A model generated the notes under the pieces. The model was not told where the DNA came from. It saw only the letters and a list, made by a program, of their open reading frames with translations, and searched no databases. The position numbers were made by a program, and so were the translations under genes. Positions 46,301-57,073 of a DNA stretch of 64,000 nt are shown here, piece after piece. Each line of letters starts with the position of its first letter. Within the stretch, counting starts at the first letter, position 1. This DNA comes from Janthinobacterium sp. (GTDB taxonomy: Bacteria; Pseudomonadota; Gammaproteobacteria; Burkholderiales; Burkholderiaceae_D), in assembly GCF_009923995.1 (NCBI RefSeq), contig NZ_RFSK01000001.1:172469-236468 (forward strand). The letters run 5' to 3'.

Positions 46301-49171
46301 GCCTGCCGACGGAGCCGTCGCGCGCGCGGCAGCGGGCGCGGTGCGCTGCAAATCGTACAGACCGCCTCCGCTGGCGACAAAATACAAGGTGCCGGCCTCG
46401 GCATTCACCGCATCCTCGATGGGGCCGCCCGCGCCACGCTTGCGCACCGTCCAGTTACCTTCCTGCAAATCCGTCACCAGCACCTGCATGGATGCGCCGT
46501 AGGCCGGCAGCTCGACCGTGACGAGCCCGCCCAGCGGCTGGCCGCTCCTGGAAAACAGCACCACGCGGTTCCGGATCTGCACGCCGGCCAGCAAGGGCGA
46601 CTCGATGGCCGTCGTGGGCAGCGCAGGCAGCGCGCTGCCGGCATCCATCACCTGCATGACGTTCAGGAACAGATCCGTTTCGCTGGCGGCGGACGGCGAC
46701 ACCTCCAGCCGCCAGGCGCCCGCTTCCTCCGTCGAGTAGTCGGCCTCGGGCTGGATAGGATAATTCGTCCCGTTGACGCTGAATTCATTGCCGCTGCCAC
46801 CCACCTTGGCCAGGGTGGCATTCGCCGGCAGCAAGGTCCGGTTGATCAGCTTGCCGTTGTACTGGTAGGTGTGGTTGTAGTCCCATTCCGTGCGCCGGAT
46901 AACGGCCGTGTCGCCGCTGATGTCGGGTTCGGACTGGCTGTGCAGCAGCCACGTCTTCCTGAAGCCCGCGTCGCTGGCGCTGACCCTGTCAAACACGACC
47001 AGCGCGGCCGGATGGTTCGCATCCTTGAGATTGAGGAAGACGAACGAGCGCTGGAACTGGCGCACCTTGCTGCTGTACGCGGCCGTCAGGTCGCCCTTGA
47101 GGTAGCTGAAGTCCGGCGCCTGCGCCTGGGGACCGACCTGGTGCTTGAGGACGGTGGCCACCTTGTAGCCGTTGGCCAGGTCCGCCAGGGTTTCCGGCTC
47201 GTCGCCCGGGAAGCGCTGGCCGCCGTCATTGGCAAAGCCGTCGAAATTCTCGGCGGGATCGTGCACCAGCACCGTGTTGTGCGCGATCGTGCGCTTGTGG
47301 TAGTTCATGTCATGCGCGCTGCCGTATTCCAGCGTGATGGAAGGGTCGAGCACGTCGCGGCCGCTGTAGATGCCCGAATCGATGGCCAGGCCGCCCTTGT
47401 AATAGATCTGGAAATGCCCGGCATCGTAATGCTCGTGGTTGCCGAACCAGTCGCCGCCCAGCTTCATCGTGGCCACCACATCGCCCGCATCCGCCTGCAT
47501 GGTATCCGTCCAGCCCGTGCGGGCGATCATCAGGCCGGCGGGGTCCGGGAAATACTTGGTCATTGGCAAGGTCGCCGGGCCGGGCGTGCTGCCCATGACC
47601 GTATTGCCCAGCAACACAGGCCACAGGCTATCCTTGGGATGGATGAAGCTGGTCGACGGCTGCGACGACTGCTTCAGGTACTCGTGCTTCAAGGTGGGAT
47701 TGTTGTAGTAGCTCGCGGGCAGCAGGAAGGCCAGCGGTTCGCTCCAGGTCTGCGTGCTGTTGGTGTAGGACGAATGGTAGACGTCGCCGTCGCGCATCCA
47801 CTGCCCGTCGGGACGGCGCCCGTACAGCCAGTGATAGGGCGTCATCTGCTGCACGGGATCGAACACGGGGGCGGCGCCCATGCGCCGGAACAGCCAGGCG
47901 GCATACATATCCGACAGGAAACGCACGGTGCCGTAGGATGCCCCCTGGTGATACGCCTGCGCCGCATAGGCGTAGTTGCGCGGCGCGATGTAGTCGGCAA
48001 AGAAGCGCCCCGCGACGATGTTGTAGACCAGCGGCGCCTCGTCATAGAAGGCGATGGCGGCGGACAGCTGGTCGCGCAGCAGCTGGTTGTCGCTGCCGTG
48101 GCCCACGACGGCGCCCTGGCGCGATGGCGGAAAGCCGATTTCCATCGTCGCCGCGATCTGCGTAAAGCGCGTGACGACGTAGGCGCGCTGCTGCGCCGTC
48201 ATCAGCGTGAAGCACCAGTCGTACACCATGGCGCTGGCCAGGACGATCTCGCCTTTTTCGTTCGAATAGCCGTAGCCGGGCGAAAAGCGCACGGCGGCCA
48301 GGTAGTCGAGCAGCATCTGCACGGCTTCCCTGCCCCGCTGCGCCTGCGCCGGCACGAGGCCCTGCTCGTACAGCAGCGAGGACAGCGCCTTCGCCTTGAT
48401 CGCGTTCACCACATCGGCCTGGTGATTCGTCATGGCCGGGCCGCCGGGCACGAACGGGGGCAGCGCCGGCAGGGCCACCACGGCCGACGCGGCGATAAAG
48501 CCATTCAGGACGGCGCGGTGCGACGCCATTTCTGCCGCAGTCGACTCGAAACGGCTGCGCATGGCACCCAGGTCCCCCACCCGGGCAAACACGCGGGGAT
48601 GCTCGCCGGCGGGCGGCAGCACTGTGGGCAGCGGATACGCGCCGTGGCCTTGCGGGACAAAATCGGCGAGCGCCGTCACCAGCAGGCAGTCGATGCCCAC
48701 GCCACCGTCGCGGTACTTGAGCTTGAGCTGGCGTTCGCCGGCGGCCAGCCAGCGGGTGACGGGCACCCACGTCCACTGCCCTGCCTGGCCGGACACGTTC
48801 GGCACGGCGATACTGGCATAGGCGCCATCGTCGAGCGCCAGGTACAGCGAGGCGGCGTTTGCCGCCGGTGCCAGCACGCGCAGCCAGACCGTGTAGCTGC
48901 CGTCGCGGGGCACGGCCACGGCATACGCCAATTCCGCTGCCGCGCCTGGCGTATCGGCGCGCGCCAGGTCCGCCGGCGTGGCCAGGTACAGGCCGCCCGA
49001 TACCGCGTTGCGGCCCGCGCTGTCCAGCGCCCATGGCGCTCCCGGCGCCGCCGCTTCCGCCTCGAACATGGCTTCGACGGGAAAAGGCGCCGCATGCAGG
49101 ACGGGACTGGCCGCCAGCAGGGCGGCATGGATAAAACCGTGCAATTTGTTACGGCTGCGCAGCTTGGACAT
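46283..49171 (-). CDS. Heparinase II/III-type secreted protein with carbohydrate-binding-like domain
   Basis: This 962-residue protein has a signal peptide (about 1-28, ending LHA). A beta-sandwich, carbohydrate-binding-like region (about 32-150, WVPVTRWLAAGERQLKLKYRDGG) follows. A helical toroid domain (about 170-500) and a heparinase II/III-like beta domain come next, the latter with GDWFGNHEHYDAGHFQIYYKGG. His and Tyr in that stretch are typical of lyases attacking uronic-acid polysaccharides. Substrate unknown. GGAGGT before ATG 49171 fixes the start. It faces the AAC(3)-family gene. Confidence 0.85.
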   Translation of the reverse strand: MSKLRSRNKLHGFIHAALLAASPVLHAAPFPVEAMFEAEAAAPGAPWALDSAGRNAVSGGLYLATPADLARADTPGAAAELAYAVAVPRDGSYTVWLRVLAPAANAASLYLALDDGAYASIAVPNVSGQAGQWTWVPVTRWLAAGERQLKLKYRDGGVGIDCLLVTALADFVPQGHGAYPLPTVLPPAGEHPRVFARVGDLGAMRSRFESTAAEMASHRAVLNGFIAASAVVALPALPPFVPGGPAMTNHQADVVNAIKAKALSSLLYEQGLVPAQAQRGREAVQMLLDYLAAVRFSPGYGYSNEKGEIVLASAMVYDWCFTLMTAQQRAYVVTRFTQIAATMEIGFPPSRQGAVVGHGSDNQLLRDQLSAAIAFYDEAPLVYNIVAGRFFADYIAPRNYAYAAQAYHQGASYGTVRFLSDMYAAWLFRRMGAAPVFDPVQQMTPYHWLYGRRPDGQWMRDGDVYHSSYTNSTQTWSEPLAFLLPASYYNNPTLKHEYLKQSSQPSTSFIHPKDSLWPVLLGNTVMGSTPGPATLPMTKYFPDPAGLMIARTGWTDTMQADAGDVVATMKLGGDWFGNHEHYDAGHFQIYYKGGLAIDSGIYSGRDVLDPSITLEYGSAHDMNYHKRTIAHNTVLVHDPAENFDGFANDGGQRFPGDEPETLADLANGYKVATVLKHQVGPQAQAPDFSYLKGDLTAAYSSKVRQFQRSFVFLNLKDANHPAALVVFDRVSASDAGFRKTWLLHSQSEPDISGDTAVIRRTEWDYNHTYQYNGKLINRTLLPANATLAKVGGSGNEFSVNGTNYPIQPEADYSTEEAGAWRLEVSPSAASETDLFLNVMQVMDAGSALPALPTTAIESPLLAGVQIRNRVVLFSRSGQPLGGLVTVELPAYGASMQVLVTDLQEGNWTVRKRGAGGPIEDAVNAEAGTLYFVASGGGLYDLQRTAPAAARATAPSAGSPAVP

Positions 49172-49279
49172 ACTGGGACCTCCAGATTGTTGTATTTTAA
49201 ATAGCAGGAACAATACACCATCCGGGCCGATTTGATTGCATTTTTATAACAAATTCGTCCTGCGCCATGGCGCCGGGTC

Positions 49280-49312
49280 AAAAAAAAACCGCCCGGTGCG
49301 AGCCGGGCGGTT
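49280..49312 (-). terminator. Rho-independent terminator after the OPT transporter
   Basis: A 10-bp stem AACCGCCCGG (49287-49296) / CCGGGCGGTT (49303-49312) is followed on the minus strand by nine T. Confidence 0.93.
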
Positions 49313-49333
49313 GTCATCGGGGCGGGCCGGACG

Positions 49334-51601
49334 TCAAGCCTGCGGGCCGTCCGCCTTCTTCTCTCGCGCGACGAAATACAGCAGCACGATGATGGCCGCG
49401 TACGGCAGCAGCGACAGCGCGTCCGAGTGCAGGCCCGCGTACAGCGGGTTGCCGTGCTCGGCCCAGTCGGCCATCATCTGGTCGAAGTGCGTCAGCACGC
49501 CGGCCGTGATGGCGATGATGATGCCGGCCAGCGCGCCGCCGGCGATGTAGCCGGACGCCAGCAGCACGCCCGAGCTGCGGTCGCCCGCCAGCTGGCGCTC
49601 TTCCTCGTTCAGTTTCGCGTTGTGTTCCAGCTTGTTGTTGCGGCGGTCCGCCAGCCAGCGCACCAGGCCGCCGACGAAGATCGGCAAGGTGGACGACAGT
49701 GGCAGGTACACGCCGACGGAAAACGCCAGCGAGGGGATGCCGGCCATTTCCAGCACCACGGCGATCATCACGCCAAACAGCACCAGGGTCCACGGCAGCT
49801 GCTGGTCGAGGATGCCCTTGATGATGTAGGACATCAGCACCGCCTTGGGCGCATCGTATTTCTTCACTTCCGTGCCATCGGGACGCTTGTTGTAATGGCC
49901 GTTGATGCCCGGATCGACCAGGTAGGCCAGCTGGCCATCATCCTTGACAAAATACTTGCCGGCCGGGCCGCCCACGGTGTCCGTCTTTTGCCAGACTTTA
50001 TACGTGTTGTGGTCCGTATCGGCTTGCGGGCCATGCAGCTCGCCCGTCACCGTCAGCTTGGACGCATCGACCGTCAGGCCGGGTGCCACTTGCGCTGCCG
50101 GCACGTAGACGGTGCTCGCCTCATTGAGCTTGAGCAGGATGGGGCCGAGGATCAGGGCCGACGACAGGGCGCCCGCCAGGATCGCGTACTGCTGCAGGCG
50201 CGGCGTGGCGCCCACCAGGTAGCCGGTTTTCAAGTCTTGCGAGGTGGTGCCCGCATTGCTGGCGGCGATGCACACGATGGCGCCCACCGACAGGGCCGTC
50301 ACATAGTAACGCCCGCCCGTCCAGCCCATGATGAGGAAGATCAGGCAAGTGAACAGCAAGGTGGCCACGGCCATGCCGGAGATCGGGTTCGACGAGGAGC
50401 CGATTTCGCCCGTCAGGCGCGACGACACGGTGGCGAACAGGAAGCCGAAGACGAGGATCAGCAGCGCGCCGAGGAAATTCATGTGCAGCGGCGTGGCGAA
50501 GGTGATCACGGCGATGATGGACAGGCAGCCGATGACCACCCATTTCAGGGGGATGTCCTGGTCCGTGCGCAGGGTGGACGCCGTCTTGACGCCCTTGCCC
50601 AGGCCCTTCAGGCCGGCCGACAGGCTGCGCCAGATCATGGGCATGGCGCGCACCAGCGAAATGAGGCCGCCGGCGGCCACGGCGCCCGCGCCGATGTACA
50701 GCACATAGGCGCTGCGCACGTCGTCGGCGCCCATTTCGCTGATCAACTTGGTGCCCGGCGAGAGCACGGTGGTCAGGCTGTCGCCGAAGAACTTGATCAT
50801 CGGGATCAGCACCAGATAGGACAGCACGCCGCCGGCCGCCATGGTGGCGGCGATGCGCGGGCCGATGATGTAGCCCACGCCCAGCAGTTCCGGCGAAATC
50901 TCGGCGCCGATGGAGCCGCCCTTGAGCGGCGCGGCGAATTCCACGCCCGGCGTGTCCTTCCAGCCCTTGAACGAGATGTTGAACACCTTGTACAGCAGGC
51001 CGACGGCAAAGCCGCCGAAGATGATCTTCGCGCGGCGCTTGGCGTCCAGCGCGGCGGCCGAATCCTTCTCGATGCTTTCGCCGGCGGCGATGCGCGATTC
51101 TTCCGTGGCGGCCGCCTTCAGCACTTCGGCGCACGCCGTGCCTTCGGGGAATTTGAGTTCCTTGTGCTGGTCGACGATCATGGTGCGGCGCATGGGGATC
51201 ATCATCAGGATGCCCAGCAGGCCGCCGAGGATACCGACCAGCATGACTCTGGAGATTTCCAGGTCGAAGCCGAGGATCAGGATGGCGGGCATGGTCACGC
51301 CCAGGCCGAAGGCCAGCGATTCGCCGGCCGAACCGGCCGTTTGCGTGATGCTGTTTTCCAGGATCGAGGAATCCTTGCCGCCCACTTTCTTGGCCAGGCC
51401 GAACAGGGTGATGGCGATCACGGCGACGGGAATCGAGGCGCTGACGGTCAGGCCCACCTTCAGCACCAGGTAGAGCGAGGAGGCGCCGAAGACCATCCCC
51501 AGGATGACGCCCATGAACAGGGCGCGGAAGGTCATTTCGGGCAATTTCGCGTCGGCCGGGATATACGGCTTCATGGCGCTCGGTGTTGCATCTTTTGCCA
51601 T
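49334..51601 (-). CDS. OPT-family oligopeptide transporter
   Basis: This 755-residue membrane transporter has about 15 hydrophobic segments. Typical OPT stretches are GMVFGASSLYLVLKVGLTVSASIP, SSSNPISGMAVATLL and NAGTTSQDLKTGYLVGATPR. Bacterial members import peptides or metal chelates. A soluble loop of ~100 residues near 520-600 separates the last segments. AAGGAAC precedes the ATG; a hairpin lies in its leader. Confidence 0.92.
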   Translation of the reverse strand: MAKDATPSAMKPYIPADAKLPEMTFRALFMGVILGMVFGASSLYLVLKVGLTVSASIPVAVIAITLFGLAKKVGGKDSSILENSITQTAGSAGESLAFGLGVTMPAILILGFDLEISRVMLVGILGGLLGILMMIPMRRTMIVDQHKELKFPEGTACAEVLKAAATEESRIAAGESIEKDSAAALDAKRRAKIIFGGFAVGLLYKVFNISFKGWKDTPGVEFAAPLKGGSIGAEISPELLGVGYIIGPRIAATMAAGGVLSYLVLIPMIKFFGDSLTTVLSPGTKLISEMGADDVRSAYVLYIGAGAVAAGGLISLVRAMPMIWRSLSAGLKGLGKGVKTASTLRTDQDIPLKWVVIGCLSIIAVITFATPLHMNFLGALLILVFGFLFATVSSRLTGEIGSSSNPISGMAVATLLFTCLIFLIMGWTGGRYYVTALSVGAIVCIAASNAGTTSQDLKTGYLVGATPRLQQYAILAGALSSALILGPILLKLNEASTVYVPAAQVAPGLTVDASKLTVTGELHGPQADTDHNTYKVWQKTDTVGGPAGKYFVKDDGQLAYLVDPGINGHYNKRPDGTEVKKYDAPKAVLMSYIIKGILDQQLPWTLVLFGVMIAVVLEMAGIPSLAFSVGVYLPLSSTLPIFVGGLVRWLADRRNNKLEHNAKLNEEERQLAGDRSSGVLLASGYIAGGALAGIIIAITAGVLTHFDQMMADWAEHGNPLYAGLHSDALSLLPYAAIIVLLYFVAREKKADGPQA

Positions 51602-51630
51602 ACAAAGTTCCTTAGTCTTGTAAAATAAAC

Positions 51631-51652
51631 AGCCCGGATTGACGCCCGGGCT
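51631..51652. promoter_or_regulatory. Hairpin in the OPT leader, terminator-like in both directions
   Basis: Arms AGCCCGG (51631-51637) and CCGGGCT (51646-51652) are flanked by ATTTTC on the plus strand and TGTTTATTTT on the minus strand. It lies 30 bp upstream of the OPT start, so it could attenuate OPT transcription. Confidence 0.5.
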
Positions 51653-51768
51653 ATTTTCTTGAAGCCGAGACTATCGCACAGCCGCGTTTCGATGAAAAGG
51701 TTTTTTGCTCCCCCTTCCGGCACCGGCCCCTGCGCTGCGCCAACGCCGGAGCGCTCGCCGCATTGGTC

Positions 51769-51774
51769 TATAAT
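51769..51774 (+). promoter_or_regulatory. -10 box before the PBP1A gene
   Basis: A perfect TATAAT lies 38 bp before the TTG start. No -35 box fits at 16-18 bp. Confidence 0.4.
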
Positions 51775-51812
51775 CGCTGCCACCGTGCCCTGCACGCTCA
51801 TGTGAGACTGCC

Positions 51813-54137
51813 TTGACTGCCAAACGAACCGGATTTCCCTGGCCTTCCCGCCGCGCCACCGTGCGCGGCTTCATCATCGCCGGCTGCGCCGCGCTGGCCG
51901 CCGCCCTGCTGCTGGCCGCCTACCTGTTCCTGTACGTGCGTCCGCGCCTGCCCGAACTGGACGTCATCACGGATTACCAGCCGAAGATTCCCCTGCGCGT
52001 GTACACGGCCGACAATGTGCTGATCGGCGAATTCGGCGAGGAGCACCGCGACTTCGTGCCCATCGCCCAGGTGCCGGAGATGATGAAGAAGGCCCTGCTG
52101 GCCATCGAGGACAGCCGCTTCTACGAACACCACGGCATCGACTTCGTGCGCGCCGGCGGCGCCGTGCTGTCGAACCTGCGGCACGGCTTCGGCCACGGCG
52201 GCGGCTCCACCATCACCATGCAGGTGGCGCGCAACTTCTTCCTGACGCGCGAAAAAGTCGCTTCGCGCAAGCTCAATGAAATCATGCTGGCCCTGAAGAT
52301 CGAGGCGGCCCTGTCGAAAGAGCAGATCCTCGAGCTGTACATGAACCAGATGTACCTGGGCCAGCGCTCGTTCGGCTTCGGCAGCGCGGCGCAGACGTAT
52401 TTCGGCAAGCCCCTGTCCGAACTGTCGATCGCGGAAATGGCCATGCTGGCCGGCCTGCCGCAAAACCCGTCGCGCCACAATCCGATCAGCAATCCGAAAA
52501 AGGCGCACGCGCGCCAGCAGCTGGTCCTGAAGCGCATGCGCGAACTCGATTACATCAGCGAAGGCCAGTACCGGCAGGCGCTGGCGCAGCCGCTGCATAT
52601 CAACAGCCGCGGCAAGCAGGGTTTCGACACGCACGCCGAATACGTGGCCGAACTGGCGCGCCAGGCCGTCTACGCCCAGTACAAGGAAGACAGCTACACC
52701 AAGGGCATCAGCGTCTACACGACGATCCTGAAGGCCGACCAGGATGCAGCCTACGCCTCGACGCGGCGCAACGTCATCGCCTACGACCAGCGCCACGGCT
52801 ACCGCGGCCCGGAAACCTTCATCGACCTGCCGGCGGACCCCGAGCAGCGCGACGACGCCATCGATGCTGCACTGCAAAAACGCCCGGACAGCGACGGCCT
52901 GATCGCCGCCGTCGTCACGGAAGTGTCCAGCGGCAAGGTGCTGGCCGACACGGGCGACGGCGACGCCAAGGCCATCACGGGCGACGGCCTGCGCTTCGCC
53001 GCCCCCGCGCTGTCCGCCAAGGCAGGCGCCGGCATCAAGCTGCGCCCGGGCGCCGTCATCCGCATCAGCCAGGATGCCAAGGGCAACTGGGGCATCACGC
53101 AAGTGCCGCTGGTGGCCGCCGCCTTCGTCTCGCTGGACGCGGACACGGGCGCCTACCACGCCATGGTGGGCGGCTTCGACTACAACCTGCAAAAGTTCAA
53201 CCACGTCACGCAGGCCTGGCGCCAGCCCGGTTCGGCCATGAAGCCCTTCGTGTACTCGGCGGCGCTGGAAAAAGGCTTTTCGCCGGCCACCCTGATCAAC
53301 GACGTACCCCTGGAAATGCAGGCGGGTGGCAAGGTGTGGGCGCCGCAGAATGACGATTTCAAGTTCGACGGCCCCATCACCATGCGCTACGCGCTGGCGC
53401 AGTCGAAGAACGTGGCCTCGGTGCGCATCCTGCGCGCGCTGGGCATAGCGTACACGCACGACTTCCTGGAAAAATTCGGCTTCGACCCGGCGCGCCAGCC
53501 CAGCAACCTGACCATGGCGCTGGGTACGGGTTCCGTCACGCCCGTGCAGATGGCGGGCGCCTACGCCCTGTTCGCCAATGGCGGCCACCAGGTGGAACCC
53601 TACCTGATCGACCGCATCGTCGACGCCAAGGGCGCGGTGCTGATGCAGACCAAGCCGCCCGCCCCCAACGACGACAAGACCCTGGCGCTGGACCCGCGCA
53701 ACGCCTTCGTCATGGACAGCATGCTGCGCGAAGTGGCGCGCACGGGCACGGGCGCGGCGGCGACGAAGAAACTGGGACGCAGCGACATCGCCGGCAAGAC
53801 GGGCACCACGAGCGACGCCGTTGACGGCTGGTTCGCCGGCTACGGCGGCGGCATCGTGGCCGTGGCGTGGATGGGCTATGACGATCCCAAGTCCCTGGGC
53901 GGGCGCGAATTCGGCGCCACCCTGGCCATGCCGATCTGGATCGACTACATGCGCACCGCGCTCTCCACGCGCCCGCAAGTGACGCGCGCCGTGCCGGCAG
54001 GCCTGAGCCAGGTCGATGGGGAATGGATGTACGATGAATTCATCGACATGAATGGCGTCAAGACGCTGGACATGGACGTGGAAACGCCGACGGACCCGGC
54101 GGCGCTGCCGCAGACGCTGCCAGTGGAGACAAATTAA
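51813..54137 (+). CDS. mrcA: Bifunctional penicillin-binding protein 1A
   Basis: This 774-residue inner-membrane enzyme polymerises and cross-links peptidoglycan. One membrane segment lies at about 18-41. The glycosyltransferase (GT51) domain has catalytic Glu99 in AIEDSRFYEHHG and GGSTITMQ. The transpeptidase domain has Ser474 in GSAMK, SKN, and KTGTT from Lys662. The start is TTG at 51813; the nearby ATG at 51799 is followed at once by TGA. Full-length relatives are about 770-800 residues. Confidence 0.95.
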   Translation: MTAKRTGFPWPSRRATVRGFIIAGCAALAAALLLAAYLFLYVRPRLPELDVITDYQPKIPLRVYTADNVLIGEFGEEHRDFVPIAQVPEMMKKALLAIEDSRFYEHHGIDFVRAGGAVLSNLRHGFGHGGGSTITMQVARNFFLTREKVASRKLNEIMLALKIEAALSKEQILELYMNQMYLGQRSFGFGSAAQTYFGKPLSELSIAEMAMLAGLPQNPSRHNPISNPKKAHARQQLVLKRMRELDYISEGQYRQALAQPLHINSRGKQGFDTHAEYVAELARQAVYAQYKEDSYTKGISVYTTILKADQDAAYASTRRNVIAYDQRHGYRGPETFIDLPADPEQRDDAIDAALQKRPDSDGLIAAVVTEVSSGKVLADTGDGDAKAITGDGLRFAAPALSAKAGAGIKLRPGAVIRISQDAKGNWGITQVPLVAAAFVSLDADTGAYHAMVGGFDYNLQKFNHVTQAWRQPGSAMKPFVYSAALEKGFSPATLINDVPLEMQAGGKVWAPQNDDFKFDGPITMRYALAQSKNVASVRILRALGIAYTHDFLEKFGFDPARQPSNLTMALGTGSVTPVQMAGAYALFANGGHQVEPYLIDRIVDAKGAVLMQTKPPAPNDDKTLALDPRNAFVMDSMLREVARTGTGAAATKKLGRSDIAGKTGTTSDAVDGWFAGYGGGIVAVAWMGYDDPKSLGGREFGATLAMPIWIDYMRTALSTRPQVTRAVPAGLSQVDGEWMYDEFIDMNGVKTLDMDVETPTDPAALPQTLPVETN

Positions 54138-54141
54138 AGCC

Positions 54142-54182
54142 GGGGTCGGACCCTGAGGGACTCGGCGTCCCCGTCCGACCCC
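54142..54182. repeat. Palindrome with GGGGTCGGAC ends
   Basis: Arms GGGGTCGGAC (54142-54151) and GTCCGACCCC (54173-54182) enclose 21 bp. It lies just after the PBP1A stop, between convergent genes, and resembles the element at 32768-32834. Confidence 0.7.
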
Positions 54183-54211
54183 AGATCTTGCCCTGGGGTT
54201 GAGACTAAAAA

Positions 54212-54907
54212 CTAAACGCCGCTCATGCTCAAATACCTGCGCACGGTACTGACCACGCTGTCGGCGAAATCGTCGACATTGACCTTCGCCGCGCGGTACT
54301 TCCAGCGCTTCACGTACCAGTCCTGGAACAGGGCCAGGCAGTGCGCCGACAGCAAGGTCGGATCGCCCTGCGGCCCCGGTTCGATTTCCGCGATGGTGGC
54401 GGCGATCAGGGTCTGCACATACAATTCCGAATTCTTCGCCATGCTGCGCTGCTCCACCTGCAGCACGCGCGAATCCATGAAGACAAAATAAAACCACGGC
54501 TGCAGCACCTCTGACAGGTAGATCGACGAGCGTATCATCGCCTCCAGCCGGTCCAGCGGCGACTTCACGTCGGCAAACAGCAGCGGCAAGGCTTGCGTGG
54601 CGTGGCGCACCACGTCCTCGATCATCTCGGCCAGCTGGTCCTTGCTGGCGATGTAGCCATACAGGCCGCCCATCGACAGGCCCGTCTCGCGGCACAGGTC
54701 GCGCAAGCTCATGGCGCGGAAGCCCACGTCATTGGCGAGGCGGAACGTGGCGACGAAGATGCGTTCGAGGTTTTCCAGTGCCGGCTTGCGGCGCTTGACG
54801 CCGATGCGCTCCGCGTGGCGGTCAAGAATATATTCCCAGATGTTTTCGCCATTTAAAGGCGTCATCTGCTGAAACTGTTCAAAATTAAAATGGGTCGACA
54901 AGTGCAT
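54212..54907 (-). CDS. TetR-family transcriptional regulator
   Basis: This 231-residue repressor-type protein has a TetR helix-turn-helix around MSLRDLCRETGLSMGGLYGYIASKDQL (about residues 66-92). The ligand domain is entirely helical. ATG 54907 was chosen; an upstream TTG at 54913 is possible. It is divergent from the lipase-foldase genes, which it may control. Confidence 0.88.
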   Translation of the reverse strand: MHLSTHFNFEQFQQMTPLNGENIWEYILDRHAERIGVKRRKPALENLERIFVATFRLANDVGFRAMSLRDLCRETGLSMGGLYGYIASKDQLAEMIEDVVRHATQALPLLFADVKSPLDRLEAMIRSSIYLSEVLQPWFYFVFMDSRVLQVEQRSMAKNSELYVQTLIAATIAEIEPGPQGDPTLLSAHCLALFQDWYVKRWKYRAAKVNVDDFADSVVSTVRRYLSMSGV

Positions 54908-56142
<1,235 letters not shown>

Positions 56143-56152
56143 GGAGCGGCGC

Positions 56153-57070
56153 ATGCACGCGAAATGGAAGATGGCGGGCGGCGCGGCCGTGGCGGCGCTG
56201 GCCCTGTACCTGGCGCTGCGCCCGGGCGAGCCGCCGGCCCCGCCGCCGGAAAAGGCGGAACCGGACCTGTTCGCGTTCGTGCGCTCGATGGAAGGCACGC
56301 TGCCGGACGGCAACGTGACGGTGGCCGCCGGCGACAAGCTGGTGGTCGACGCGGAACTGGGCCACCTGTTCGACTACTACCTGGCGGGCCTGGGCGAAAA
56401 GCCGCTGGCCGCCATCCGCAGCCAGATCGAGACGGAACTGGACAGGCGCCTGGCGCCCGTCCCCGCGCGCGAAGCGAAGCGCCTGCTGGGGGCGTATCTG
56501 GCCTACAGGCAGGCGCTGGCCGGCGCGGAACAGGCCCTGCCCCCGCAGGCCGATGCCGCCGCGGCGGCGCGCGCCCGGCTGCAAGCCATGCGCGCGTTGC
56601 GCGGCAATTACTTTACGGCGGAAGAAAGCGCGGGCCTGTTCGGCGCCAGCGACGCCTACGACGACGATGCCGTGGCGCGCATGGCGATACTGGGCGACAC
56701 CGCGCTCGACGAGGCGCAGCGCCAGACCAGGCTGGCGGCGCTGGACCAGCAGCTGTCGCCGGCCCAGCGCGCCGCGCGCGACGCGCCGGTGAAAGTGGCG
56801 CAGCTCGATGCCTCGGTGCGGGCGCTGCGCGCCCAGGGCGGCGGCGAGAATGAAGTCTACCGCCTGCGCGCCAGCACCTTCACGCCCGAAGCGGCGGCGC
56901 GCCTGGCGGAACTGGACCGCGAGGAATCGCGGTGGCAGCAGCGCATCATCGCGTACCAGGCGCAGAAAGCCGGCCTGCCCGGCGGCGCGCAGGATGCGGC
57001 GGCCCTGCAGCAGCTGCGCGACGCCAGCTTCACGCCCGAGGAGCAGCGCCGCCTGGGCGCCTACGAGTAA
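56153..57070 (+). CDS. Lipase-specific foldase (Lif/LipB chaperone)
   Basis: This 305-residue steric chaperone is held in the inner membrane by an N-terminal helix (about 7-24) and folds the lipase in the periplasm. The mostly helical body is as in Lif proteins. The family motif near HLFDYYLAGLGE corresponds to the RxxFDYxLS element; Arg is replaced by Gly-His context, a mild variation. Directly downstream of its lipase. Confidence 0.9.
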   Translation: MHAKWKMAGGAAVAALALYLALRPGEPPAPPPEKAEPDLFAFVRSMEGTLPDGNVTVAAGDKLVVDAELGHLFDYYLAGLGEKPLAAIRSQIETELDRRLAPVPAREAKRLLGAYLAYRQALAGAEQALPPQADAAAAARARLQAMRALRGNYFTAEESAGLFGASDAYDDDAVARMAILGDTALDEAQRQTRLAALDQQLSPAQRAARDAPVKVAQLDASVRALRAQGGGENEVYRLRASTFTPEAAARLAELDREESRWQQRIIAYQAQKAGLPGGAQDAAALQQLRDASFTPEEQRRLGAYE

Positions 57071-57073
57071 GGC

